This document shows positions 16,302 to 23,514 of a DNA stretch of 35,906 nucleotides, piece by piece (positions within the stretch are counted from its first letter, which is position 1; each line of letters starts with the position of its first letter). The notes under the pieces are model-generated. The model did not search any database. It worked only from the letters and a program-made list of their open reading frames with translations, and had not been told where the DNA came from. The DNA comes from Sphingomonadales bacterium (GTDB lineage: Bacteria; Bacteroidota; Bacteroidia; Chitinophagales; Chitinophagaceae), in the NCBI GenBank assembly GCA_016872195.1, contig VHAT01000020.1:1-35906 (forward strand). The letters run 5' to 3'. Position numbers and translations under genes: made by a program.

Positions 16302-17219
16302 ATGAGCAACCCCAAGCAACATAAAGAACAGTTGGGCAAAGGGATTCGCTCACTGCTACAAGGCATCGACACGAACATGAAGACCCCCGCCGGTCAACTC
16401 AAGCCCTCCGTGGTAGAATCGGCTACGACCAGCACGCGGATCGCTGTGGCGGACATAGAGCCAAACCCCAAACAACCCCGTCGCGACTTCGATGAAACGG
16501 CTCTACAGGAACTGGCCGATTCTATTCGACAACACGATATCATTCAGCCGATCACTGTTGCCAAACTTTCTACTGGAAAATATCGTCTGATCTCGGGTGA
16601 GCGTCGCTGGCGCGCCGCTAAACTGGCCGGGCTTTTGGATATTCCCGCATATCAGCGTCAGGCCAATGACCAGCAATTGTTAGAGTTGGCCTTGTTGGAA
16701 AATTTACAGCGAGAAGATCTCAATGCGGTAGAAGTGGCCCTCAGCTACAAAAGAATGATGGATGAATTGCACTATACCCAAGAGCAAGTGGCAGAACGCA
16801 TGGGCAAAGATCGCAGCACGGTGGCCAATATCATTCGGCTGCTCAAACTCCCCCCTGATATTCAGCTGGCCGTTCGAAAAGGTTTCCTGAGTATGGGACA
16901 TGCGCGTGCCCTGCTGGCCATTGAACTGATAGATGTTCAACTCTACGCTTTCAACGAGATCAAGAAAAAAGAATTATCGGTCAGACAAACTGAATTGCTG
17001 ATTCAGCAACTCAAAAAGCAAGAACCGGCCGCCGCAAAAACAAAAAAAGGGTCAGCCTCCTCTCCCCTCAAACGGATCGAAGACAAACTGGCTTCTCATT
17101 TCAGTACGCGGGTTCGCATCAAGCAGAATCGCGACGGACAGGGCCAATTGATCATAGAATATTATTCTTCCGAAGAGTTCAATAAATTACTTCGGCAACT
17201 GAATGCGCCGCTCGATTAA
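16302..17219 (+). CDS. parB: ParB/Spo0J centromere-binding CTPase
   Basis: This 305-residue protein begins with a basic tail (LGKGIRSLLQGI, the 'GLGKGLxALL'-type ParA-stimulating region). It continues with the ParB/Sulfiredoxin domain IEPNPKQPRRDFDE, IRQHDIIQPITV and GERRWRAAKLAG (about 50-115, with the CTP-binding GERRxRA box), a helix-turn-helix (TQEQVAERMGKDRSTVANIIRLLKLP, about 150-180) and a C-terminal dimerisation segment. It loads at parS and slides as a clamp. Its TAA overlaps the ATG of the DUF5683 gene by one base (TAATG at 17217-17221). No parS-like palindrome was found in the window by eye. Confidence 0.96.
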   Translation: MSNPKQHKEQLGKGIRSLLQGIDTNMKTPAGQLKPSVVESATTSTRIAVADIEPNPKQPRRDFDETALQELADSIRQHDIIQPITVAKLSTGKYRLISGERRWRAAKLAGLLDIPAYQRQANDQQLLELALLENLQREDLNAVEVALSYKRMMDELHYTQEQVAERMGKDRSTVANIIRLLKLPPDIQLAVRKGFLSMGHARALLAIELIDVQLYAFNEIKKKELSVRQTELLIQQLKKQEPAAAKTKKGSASSPLKRIEDKLASHFSTRVRIKQNRDGQGQLIIEYYSSEEFNKLLRQLNAPLD

Positions 17220-17803
17220 TGAAATCGTTCTTCTTTTTTTGCTACGTCAGTTTTTGCCTACTGCTCTCCTTGCCATCGCAAGGACAAGATAGCGCGCAGG
17301 CTCCCCTTAATCGATATGATGCCGCCACGGCTGCACATCCTCCCAAAAAAGCGGCATTAAGATCGGCCCTGCTGCCCGGCTGGGGGCAGGTCTACAATAA
17401 AAAGATCTGGAAGGTGCCCATTATCTACGGTGCTTTAGGCAGTTCGGGAGCGATCTTCTTTTATAACTTGAATAATTATCAAGATACCCGCTTCGCCTAC
17501 CGGGTCAAATACAATATGCGGGTCAATCGGACGGACTCTGCACTTTTTAATCAGATCAAACCCAATTTACAGCCCTTACCGGAAGAAAGCCTTAAATACT
17601 ATCGAAATCAATTCAGAAGGGACATCGATTACTCGGTGCTGTTCTTCTTGGTCCTATGGGGCTTGAATGTAGTGGATGCCACAGTAGATGCTCACTTGAA
17701 AACATTCGATGTGGGTAATGATCTGAGTTTACGCATTGCCCCTGGTTATAGCGAAACTGCATCTACCCATGGACTCAGTCTTCGTTTGACGATCGGAAAA
17801 TAA
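17219..17803 (+). CDS. DUF5683 family protein
   Basis: This 194-residue protein has a signal peptide (FCYVSFCLLLSLPSQGQ) followed by the family core AALRSALLPGWGQVYNKKIWKVPIIYG (about 40-67), a hydrophobic segment, NYQDTRFAYRVKYN, and a second membrane-like stretch (YSVLFFLVLWGLNVVDATVDAHL, about 140-162). DUF5683 proteins are found directly after parAB in many Bacteroidota; their role is unknown. The start codon overlaps the parB stop, so translation is probably coupled. In related genomes dapB and lepB often come next, but here the operon ends and a convergent gene begins after 15 bp. Confidence 0.88.
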   Translation: MKSFFFFCYVSFCLLLSLPSQGQDSAQAPLNRYDAATAAHPPKKAALRSALLPGWGQVYNKKIWKVPIIYGALGSSGAIFFYNLNNYQDTRFAYRVKYNMRVNRTDSALFNQIKPNLQPLPEESLKYYRNQFRRDIDYSVLFFLVLWGLNVVDATVDAHLKTFDVGNDLSLRIAPGYSETASTHGLSLRLTIGK

Positions 17804-17820
17804 AGAGCAAAGCCGCTCTT
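17803..17820. terminator. Bidirectional hairpin between DUF5683 and the TlpA-like gene
   Basis: AAGAGC (17803-17808) pairs with GCTCTT (17815-17820) around AAAGCC. The stem spans the last base of the DUF5683 stop and the first two bases of the TlpA-like stop. It is followed by ATTTA on the plus strand and by TTATTTTC on the minus strand. The six-pair stem is short, but the position between convergent stops fits a shared terminator. Confidence 0.45.
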
Positions 17821-18925
17821 ATTTACAACCCAGCACTTCGCATAATTTGGCCTCCAGATCGGGGCCGCGCAGATTTTTGGCAATAATAGTGCCACTGGGA
17901 TCGACCAAAAAATTATAGGGGATCCCATTTACTTTATACAAACGAGCCGCCTCGTTATTCCAGAATTTTAGATCGCTCACGTGGGTCCAGGTCAGTTTAT
18001 CTTTCTTAATGGCTTCGATCCACTTGTTACGTTGGTCCTCGCGATCGAGCGATACCCCCAATACCGTAAAATTCTTACTCTTGAACTTTTGAAAATTACT
18101 GACCACATTGGGGTTTTCCTGACGGCAGGGGCCACACCAACTGGCCCAAAAATCGACTAACACATATTTGCCCCTGAAAGAGGATAATGAAACCATCTTG
18201 CCACTGGTATCAGCCTGTGTAAAATCCATTGCCTTAGACCCTACCGCACCGATCTTTCCATCTTGTATCATGGCCTCGAGCTGCTTTCCGGAGGCACTTT
18301 CTCGAGCCGAGGATTGAAGCAGAGAAACATTTCTTTCCAGCCAAACCATATCATTGAAAAAACCAAAAGTGACCGCCAGCACAAAAGCCGTTACAGGAGA
18401 GCCGGGTTGCTGTGCGACCATTTGCTCAATAAATTGTTGCATGCCCGTACTGGTCGCGGTGTAAGCGGCCATCAAGCTGTCTTGTTGCTTTTCAGCACCA
18501 GGAGCATTCAAGGCACTTGCCTGTTGATTACGTAATTGGACGAAGGGAACAAAGCCCGCTACAAACTGGGTAAAAACCCGATGAGCAGCACTACCCTCCA
18601 ATTGCATGGCCCCGGGCTCGCCTTTTCGTCCGCGCAAGACCATATCGGTATTCTCCATAAATAACTCGACTGGTTGCGACTGATCTCCCAACAATAAAAA
18701 AACCAGCGAGGGCTCCGCTAATTCTCCCTTTAACACAAATTGATTGCTGTTAATTCGGCCGGTGGTAAGCGGAGTGTTCTCGCCACTACGGATCAATTTC
18801 ACCTCGCTACCATCGGCAAATCCGTCTACTTGCCCAGTTAAGGTAAAAGAAGATTTTGATTGAGCCAGAAGTAAAAAAGGACTCATCAACGAGCAACAAA
18901 CGATCAATACCAGACGAGCAATCAT
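17819..18925 (-). CDS. TlpA-like thioredoxin-fold lipid- or periplasm-associated protein (DUF4369 + AhpC/TSA)
   Basis: I choose the ATG at 18925 (368 residues), not the longer frame from 19027: a signal peptide (LVLIVCCSLMSPFLLLAQ) begins there, the extra 34 residues are not signal-like and overlap trpF, and a good -7 box lies 24 bp upstream. The first ~120 residues form a DUF4369-type beta domain (FTLTGQVDGFADGSEVKLIR). A helical linker follows, then a TlpA domain (about 240-368) with VLVDFWASWCGPCRQENPNV carrying the WCGPC redox pair, and a cis-Pro segment NGIPYNFLVDPSGTI. It should reduce disulfides in the periplasm; partners are unknown. Confidence 0.9.
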   Translation of the reverse strand: MIARLVLIVCCSLMSPFLLLAQSKSSFTLTGQVDGFADGSEVKLIRSGENTPLTTGRINSNQFVLKGELAEPSLVFLLLGDQSQPVELFMENTDMVLRGRKGEPGAMQLEGSAAHRVFTQFVAGFVPFVQLRNQQASALNAPGAEKQQDSLMAAYTATSTGMQQFIEQMVAQQPGSPVTAFVLAVTFGFFNDMVWLERNVSLLQSSARESASGKQLEAMIQDGKIGAVGSKAMDFTQADTSGKMVSLSSFRGKYVLVDFWASWCGPCRQENPNVVSNFQKFKSKNFTVLGVSLDREDQRNKWIEAIKKDKLTWTHVSDLKFWNNEAARLYKVNGIPYNFLVDPSGTIIAKNLRGPDLEAKLCEVLGCK

Positions 18926-18949
18926 GAGACTATTTTTTTGATGATTTTT

Positions 18950-18957
18950 CAAAGATA
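18950..18957 (-). promoter_or_regulatory. -7 promoter box of the TlpA-like gene
   Basis: Minus-strand TATCTTTG is an exact TAnnTTTG match, 24 bp before the ATG at 18925 and just past the trpF stop (18963-18965). It supports the shorter start and suggests the gene has its own promoter, although read-through from trpF is possible. Confidence 0.5.
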
Positions 18958-18962
18958 GGCGA

Positions 18963-19586
18963 TCAGCGTAGCTGTTGTCGGAACTGAAGTAAAGATTTGA
19001 AGTCTTTTTCGCCAGGCGAAAGCTCAAATTCCGTAGTCAGGTCCACTCCAAAAAAGTCAGGATGGTCGATCCCTCTGACCAGGGAGGCCTTCGATGCATT
19101 GATGCCTCCCGAAATAAAAAAGGGCTTTTCGATACGGGCCTTTTGCAGCAGCGAGATAGAAAAAGGGCTTCCATAAATAGATCCACTCGCAGCCGGGCCG
19201 CTAAATAAATAATAATCACAAACCGCATCATAAGGGGCCACCAGCTCATCAAGCGAGGAGATATCCTCACTCACATAAAAAGATTTAATGACCTCTGCTT
19301 GCGTGCTCAGGTCTTCGCAAAGCGAAACAGATTCCTCTCCCACTAACTGAACGGCATCAAGTTTATATTCGTCGATCAGGTCAAGGGCCTCACTAAGAGA
19401 AGGATTTCGAAGGATCCCCACTTTTCGAATATCAAAATCCGCCTTTTTAATATCATCTCCGGACAACGTACGGCCGGCATACCAAGGTGAATCGGGCAAG
19501 AAGACCAGACCGGCCATATCGATCTCAAGACCATCGAGTTGCTGAAGCTGCTTAAAGCTGGTAATACCGCAGAGTTTTATATTCAT
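18963..19586 (-). CDS. Divergent phosphoribosylanthranilate isomerase (TrpF) homologue
   Basis: This is a 207-residue single-domain TIM barrel. Family landmarks remain: KLCGIT with the catalytic Cys (Cys6), GLVFLPDSP, LDAVQLVG, KPFFISGGI (phosphate loop) and GVDLTTEFELSPGEKD at the C-terminus. Several key positions differ from normal TrpF. The usual SPR is SPW (Trp35), QLHG is QLVG (Val82), the LLD/LFD catalytic Asp is replaced by Ser129 in YYLFSG, and GGTG is GSIYG. TrpF normally converts phosphoribosylanthranilate to CdRP in tryptophan synthesis. No other trp gene is nearby. It may be a repurposed or decayed paralogue; a shifted alignment could hide an Asp, so this should be modelled. Confidence 0.75.
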   Translation of the reverse strand: MNIKLCGITSFKQLQQLDGLEIDMAGLVFLPDSPWYAGRTLSGDDIKKADFDIRKVGILRNPSLSEALDLIDEYKLDAVQLVGEESVSLCEDLSTQAEVIKSFYVSEDISSLDELVAPYDAVCDYYLFSGPAASGSIYGSPFSISLLQKARIEKPFFISGGINASKASLVRGIDHPDFFGVDLTTEFELSPGEKDFKSLLQFRQQLR

Positions 19587-19595
19587 AGTAGGTTC

Positions 19596-19603
19596 TAAAG
19601 GTA
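19596..19603 (-). promoter_or_regulatory. Possible -7 box of the trpF-like gene
   Basis: Minus-strand TACCTTTA fits TAnnTTT with A in the last position, 9 nt before the ATG at 19586. It is weaker than the exact matches and lacks a visible -33 element. Confidence 0.3.
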
Positions 19604-19713
19604 AGACGACCTGGCAAATATCGAGATTTCACCAACAATATAAAGATCGTTTTTAGCGGTGTTCCTGCAGCGCCTCTTTTGACTTATCTTTCTGGTTACA
19701 AAAGTATTGAATC

Positions 19714-22161
19714 ATGCAAAAGAGAATTGGCTATTTAACAACGCTTTTACTATTGCTAATTGGGTATGGTCCATTGAACGCGCAACAGCAGGCTGGTTAC
19801 AAACTTCCTCCCAAAGAAGTGGCCGACATGCTGCTGGCCAAACGGCCTGCCAGTGTCAGTATCGACAATAAAGGCGAGTGGATGCTTTTGAGTGAGGGTA
19901 ACAGCTATGCGGAGATGGAAGAGTTGTCTGCACCAGAACTCAAGATCGCAGGGCTGCGCATCAACCCCCGAAATGCCGGACCCAGCAGACAATCACTGAT
20001 TCATTCAGTAACCTTACGCAATGCGATCACCCAAAGAAGCTACTCGATCAGCGGACTCCCCCAACCGCTCAGGGCCACTGCCATCAGCTGGAGTCCCGAT
20101 CAACGAAAGATAGCCTTTCTGCAGATGGGACCAGATCGCATCGATCTTTATGTTATCAGCGTAGCTCAACAAAAAGCTACGCGAATCAATTCGTCTCCGA
20201 TCAATGCGGTCTTGAATCGATACCAATGGAAAGATGATAATACCCTGCTCTACTTTACCTGCACGCAACCCTTATCGAAGATCCCCGCCAAGCCCGACAT
20301 TACATCGGGTCCGTCGGTGCAAGAAAACTATGGTAAGGCCAGTCCACGTCCCACCTTTCAGGACCTGATCAAAACGCCACATGACGAAGCTTTGTTTTCT
20401 TTTTTTGCCCTCACCCAACTAGTGAGCAATACGGCAGGAAAGGAGACCCTGATAGGCCGGCCGGCCTTGTATCAACGACTGGTCACATCACCTGATAAAA
20501 AATATTTCTTGCTAGAGATCATCGAAGCTCCTTTTTCGTATACCGTACCGGCCAGTGGCTTTGCCTCGCGGGTCCTGATCTGCGATGTAAATGGTAATAG
20601 TGTAAAAGAGTTGGCCAAACTTCCCTCGGCAGAGACAGCCCCTTCAGGAAATGACAATGTCCAAAATGTGCCCCGCAGTTTCGACTGGCGAGACGATGAA
20701 CCCGCCACCATTACCTGGTGTGAGCCACTCGACGGAGGACTCCTTAAAAATGATGTCCCTTATCGCGATGTCGTTTATGCCCTTAGTGCCCCTTTTACGT
20801 CGGATAAGAAAAAACTCTTTGCCACCAAAATGCGATACAGCAATACCCTATGGGGTAACGAGGGACTTGCCTTGGTAACCGAAGGGCTGCGATCCAAACA
20901 ACAAACGGCGCTTAACCGCTACAACCCAATCACAGAAGATCTAGAGCGATTGATGACACGCAATACCACCAATGCCTATGCCAATCCGGGTTCCCCACTG
21001 ACCCGTCAAAATAGTTTTGGCAAACAAGTGGTTTGGACCATCGATAAGGGAAATAAAGTGTTAATGATCAATAATACGGGCAGTTCCCCCAAAGGTGATC
21101 TTCCCTTTATGATCGCGTACGATGTGCACAGTAAAAAAGCGGATACACTTTGGCGTTGCAAAGAGGGTCGCTTCGAGACGATCACAAAAGTGCTTGATGC
21201 CGAAAAAGGCATCATCGTTACACAACGAGAGAGCGAAAAAGAAGTGCCGAATTATTACCGAATGCTGCTTTCCGAACCCAACCAGGCCGTGGCCCTGACG
21301 CAATTCAGCAATCCGTACCCGGCCATGGAAGGCGTTCAAAAACAAAAAATTTCCTATAAAAGGGCCGATGGCATTACCCTGACCGGCGAACTGTATTTAC
21401 CCAAGGGGTACGATCCGAAGCGAGACGGAAAATTGCCAGCGCTTCTGTGGGCGTATCCGGCTGAGTACAATTCGGCGGCCGATGCGGCGCAGATCAGAGG
21501 CAGTGAACATCGATTTACTTATCTCGGCGGGGGGTCACCCGTATTTTATGTGACGCAAGGATATGCAGTACTCAATAATGCCGAGATGCCGATCGTGGCT
21601 TCTTCTTCGGAAGGTAAGCCCAACGATAATTTCATTGAGCAATTGACCCTGAATGCCGAGGCCGCCATTCATGCACTCGATTCAATGGGAGTTGGCGATC
21701 CTAATCGCGTAGCGGTAGGAGGACATAGCTATGGGGCCTTTATGACAGCGAATCTGCTGGCCCACACCAAACTATTCAAAGCAGGTATTGCTCGCAGCGG
21801 GGCCTACAACCGCACCCTGACCCCTTTTGGGTTTCAAAATGAGGACCGCACCTATTGGGAAGCCCCCGATCTGTACAACAGAATGAGCCCCTTTAGTTAT
21901 GCCAATCAGATCAAAACCCCGCTCCTGCTTATACACGGCGAGATGGATAACAACACGGGTACCTTTCCGATCCAAAGCGAGCGCATGTTCAATGCGGTCA
22001 AAGGGCACGGCGGCACCGCCCGTTTTGTGAGCCTACCCTACGAATCGCATGGATACACAGGCAAAGAAAACCTCTTGCATGTGCTGGCCGAGCAATTTGA
22101 ATGGCTCGAAAAGTTTGTAAAGAACACGCCGCCGACACCAACAGAGAAGAAGGGATTTTAA
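19714..22161 (+). CDS. Secreted S9D-type prolyl-oligopeptidase-fold peptidase (glutamyl-endopeptidase-like)
   Basis: This 815-residue protein has a signal peptide (LTTLLLLLIGYGPLNAQ). Residues about 40-500 form a beta-propeller-like N-terminal domain. The alpha/beta-hydrolase domain (about 530-815) holds GGHSYGAFMTANLLAH with nucleophile Ser672, LLIHGEMDNNTGTFP with the acid Asp, and YESHGY with the His. The segment AGIARSGAYNRTLTPFGFQNEDR is nearly identical to that of plant chloroplast glutamyl endopeptidases and their bacterial relatives, which points to cleavage after Glu. It is probably periplasmic. A weak box (TATCTTTC) lies at 19685-19692. The next gene starts 87 bp later with its own promoter. 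Confidence 0.9.
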   Translation: MQKRIGYLTTLLLLLIGYGPLNAQQQAGYKLPPKEVADMLLAKRPASVSIDNKGEWMLLSEGNSYAEMEELSAPELKIAGLRINPRNAGPSRQSLIHSVTLRNAITQRSYSISGLPQPLRATAISWSPDQRKIAFLQMGPDRIDLYVISVAQQKATRINSSPINAVLNRYQWKDDNTLLYFTCTQPLSKIPAKPDITSGPSVQENYGKASPRPTFQDLIKTPHDEALFSFFALTQLVSNTAGKETLIGRPALYQRLVTSPDKKYFLLEIIEAPFSYTVPASGFASRVLICDVNGNSVKELAKLPSAETAPSGNDNVQNVPRSFDWRDDEPATITWCEPLDGGLLKNDVPYRDVVYALSAPFTSDKKKLFATKMRYSNTLWGNEGLALVTEGLRSKQQTALNRYNPITEDLERLMTRNTTNAYANPGSPLTRQNSFGKQVVWTIDKGNKVLMINNTGSSPKGDLPFMIAYDVHSKKADTLWRCKEGRFETITKVLDAEKGIIVTQRESEKEVPNYYRMLLSEPNQAVALTQFSNPYPAMEGVQKQKISYKRADGITLTGELYLPKGYDPKRDGKLPALLWAYPAEYNSAADAAQIRGSEHRFTYLGGGSPVFYVTQGYAVLNNAEMPIVASSSEGKPNDNFIEQLTLNAEAAIHALDSMGVGDPNRVAVGGHSYGAFMTANLLAHTKLFKAGIARSGAYNRTLTPFGFQNEDRTYWEAPDLYNRMSPFSYANQIKTPLLLIHGEMDNNTGTFPIQSERMFNAVKGHGGTARFVSLPYESHGYTGKENLLHVLAEQFEWLEKFVKNTPPTPTEKKGF

Positions 22162-22209
22162 TACCCGTCTAGGACCCAGCCCCGACCGGGGGGTGCCGCT
22201 AAAAATCCT

Positions 22210-22217
22210 TAATTTTG
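22210..22217 (+). promoter_or_regulatory. -7 promoter box of the alpha-oxoamine synthase/DPP-IV operon
   Basis: TAATTTTG matches TAnnTTTG, 31 bp before the ATG at 22249, leaving a leader of about 25 nt that is A/T-rich without a Shine-Dalgarno sequence. A GC-rich hairpin (CCCC-GACC-GGGG at 22180-22191) lies just upstream. Confidence 0.5.
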
Positions 22218-22248
22218 CGGCTTATTAAACCCTGTTAAACCGCTTACT

Positions 22249-23508
22249 ATGGCCGACCTTTTTGAAAGACTACTAAAGAACGCCGGACCGCTCGGACAGC
22301 ACCGCGAAAGAGCCCATGGTTATTTTGCCTTTCCCAAGCTGGAAGGAGAGATCAGCAGCCGCATGAAATTTCGTGGTAAAGACATGATCGTTTGGAGTTT
22401 GAATAACTATTTGGGACTGGCTAATCATCCCGAGGTTCGTAAGGCCGATGCCGATGCGACCGCCCAATACGGACTGGCCTACCCCATGGGAGCCCGTATG
22501 ATGAGTGGCAACAGTAATTACCACGAGCAACTCGAAGCCGAGCTGGCTGCCTTTGAACAAAAAGAAGACTCCATATTGCTCAATTTTGGATACCAGGGAA
22601 TGGTGAGCGTGATAGATGTACTCTGCGGTCGTCACGATGTGATCGTTTACGATGCAGAAAGTCATGCTTGCATTATCGATGGATTGCGTCTGCATCCTGG
22701 TCATCGTTATGTCTTTAAGCATAATGATGTGGAGGATTGCGAAAAACAGTTACAGCGTGCCACGGCCCTTATCGAAAAACAAAAGACCGGTGGCATCTTG
22801 GTGATCACGGAAGGAGTATTTGGTATGGCCGGTGACCAGGGAAGGCTAAAAGAGATCGCTGCGCTCAAGTCTCGCTATCAATTTAGATTATTGGTAGATG
22901 ATGCCCATGGATTCGGCACTCTCGGAAAGACCGGCGCCGGTGCAGGAGAGGAACAGGGTGTACAGGATCAGATCGATATTTATTTTTCGACCTTCGCCAA
23001 ATCGATGGCTAGTATCGGCGCCTTTGTAGCCGGTGATAAACCCATTGTGGATTATATCCGCTACAATATTCGTTCGCAGATCTTTGCCAAGAGTCTTCCT
23101 ATGCCACTCGTATTGGGCAACCTGAAGCGACTGGAGCTGTTGCGCAATCATCCCGAGCTCAAAGAGAAACTGTGGAGCAATGCACGTAAACTGCAACAAG
23201 GACTCAAGGAAAGAGGTTTCGATATCGGCAAGACCGATTCGGTCGTTACGCCCGTATACATGAAGGGTGGTGTCGAAGAAGCCACCGCCATGGTCATGGA
23301 CTTGCGCGAGAATTACGGGATCTTTGCCTCTATCGTAGTATATCCTGTGATACCAAAAGGACATATCATATATCGTCTGATCCCCTCGGCCGTACATACC
23401 GACGAAGATATTCGCCTGACCCTCGAAGCGTTTACCGAGACCAAACTCAAACTCGATGCCGGCGCTTACAAAGTAGAGGCCATTCCCGATATGGCAGAAA
23501 AAAAATAA
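22249..23508 (+). CDS. PLP-dependent alpha-oxoamine synthase (KBL/SPT-type)
   Basis: This 419-residue fold-type I PLP enzyme shows SLNNYLGLANHPEV, PMGARMMSGNSNYHEQLE, DAESHACIIDG (His139, stacking on PLP), LLVDDAHGFGTLGKTGAG (the PLP-N1 Asp) and STFAKSMASIGAF with the Schiff-base Lys251. These define the alpha-oxoamine synthase family, which condenses an amino acid with an acyl-CoA. Members include glycine C-acetyltransferase, 8-amino-7-oxononanoate synthase and serine palmitoyltransferase. The N-terminal HGYFAFPKLEGEISSRMKFRGK differs from the Sphingobacterium SPT type, so I leave the substrate open. The next gene starts 6 bp after the stop, implying an operon with the DPP-IV-like peptidase. 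Confidence 0.85.
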   Translation: MADLFERLLKNAGPLGQHRERAHGYFAFPKLEGEISSRMKFRGKDMIVWSLNNYLGLANHPEVRKADADATAQYGLAYPMGARMMSGNSNYHEQLEAELAAFEQKEDSILLNFGYQGMVSVIDVLCGRHDVIVYDAESHACIIDGLRLHPGHRYVFKHNDVEDCEKQLQRATALIEKQKTGGILVITEGVFGMAGDQGRLKEIAALKSRYQFRLLVDDAHGFGTLGKTGAGAGEEQGVQDQIDIYFSTFAKSMASIGAFVAGDKPIVDYIRYNIRSQIFAKSLPMPLVLGNLKRLELLRNHPELKEKLWSNARKLQQGLKERGFDIGKTDSVVTPVYMKGGVEEATAMVMDLRENYGIFASIVVYPVIPKGHIIYRLIPSAVHTDEDIRLTLEAFTETKLKLDAGAYKVEAIPDMAEKK

Positions 23509-23514
23509 CAAACT

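Noticed and set aside
15395-17218. parS sites near parAB
   Set aside because: I looked for a 14-16 bp GTTTCAC-GTGAAAC-type palindrome around parA and parB and found none by eye.
18926-19027. 34-codon extension of the TlpA-like protein
   Set aside because: It would put the signal peptide internally and overlap the trpF-like gene; the ATG at 18925 gives a normal signal peptide.
22180-22193. GC hairpin (CCCC-GACC-GGGG) after the S9D peptidase as a terminator
   Set aside because: The stem is only four pairs and no T-run follows on either strand; at most a pause site.
22888-23511. 207-residue minus-strand frame opposite the alpha-oxoamine synthase
   Set aside because: It is a shadow of a strongly conserved coding strand and shows no domain or promoter.
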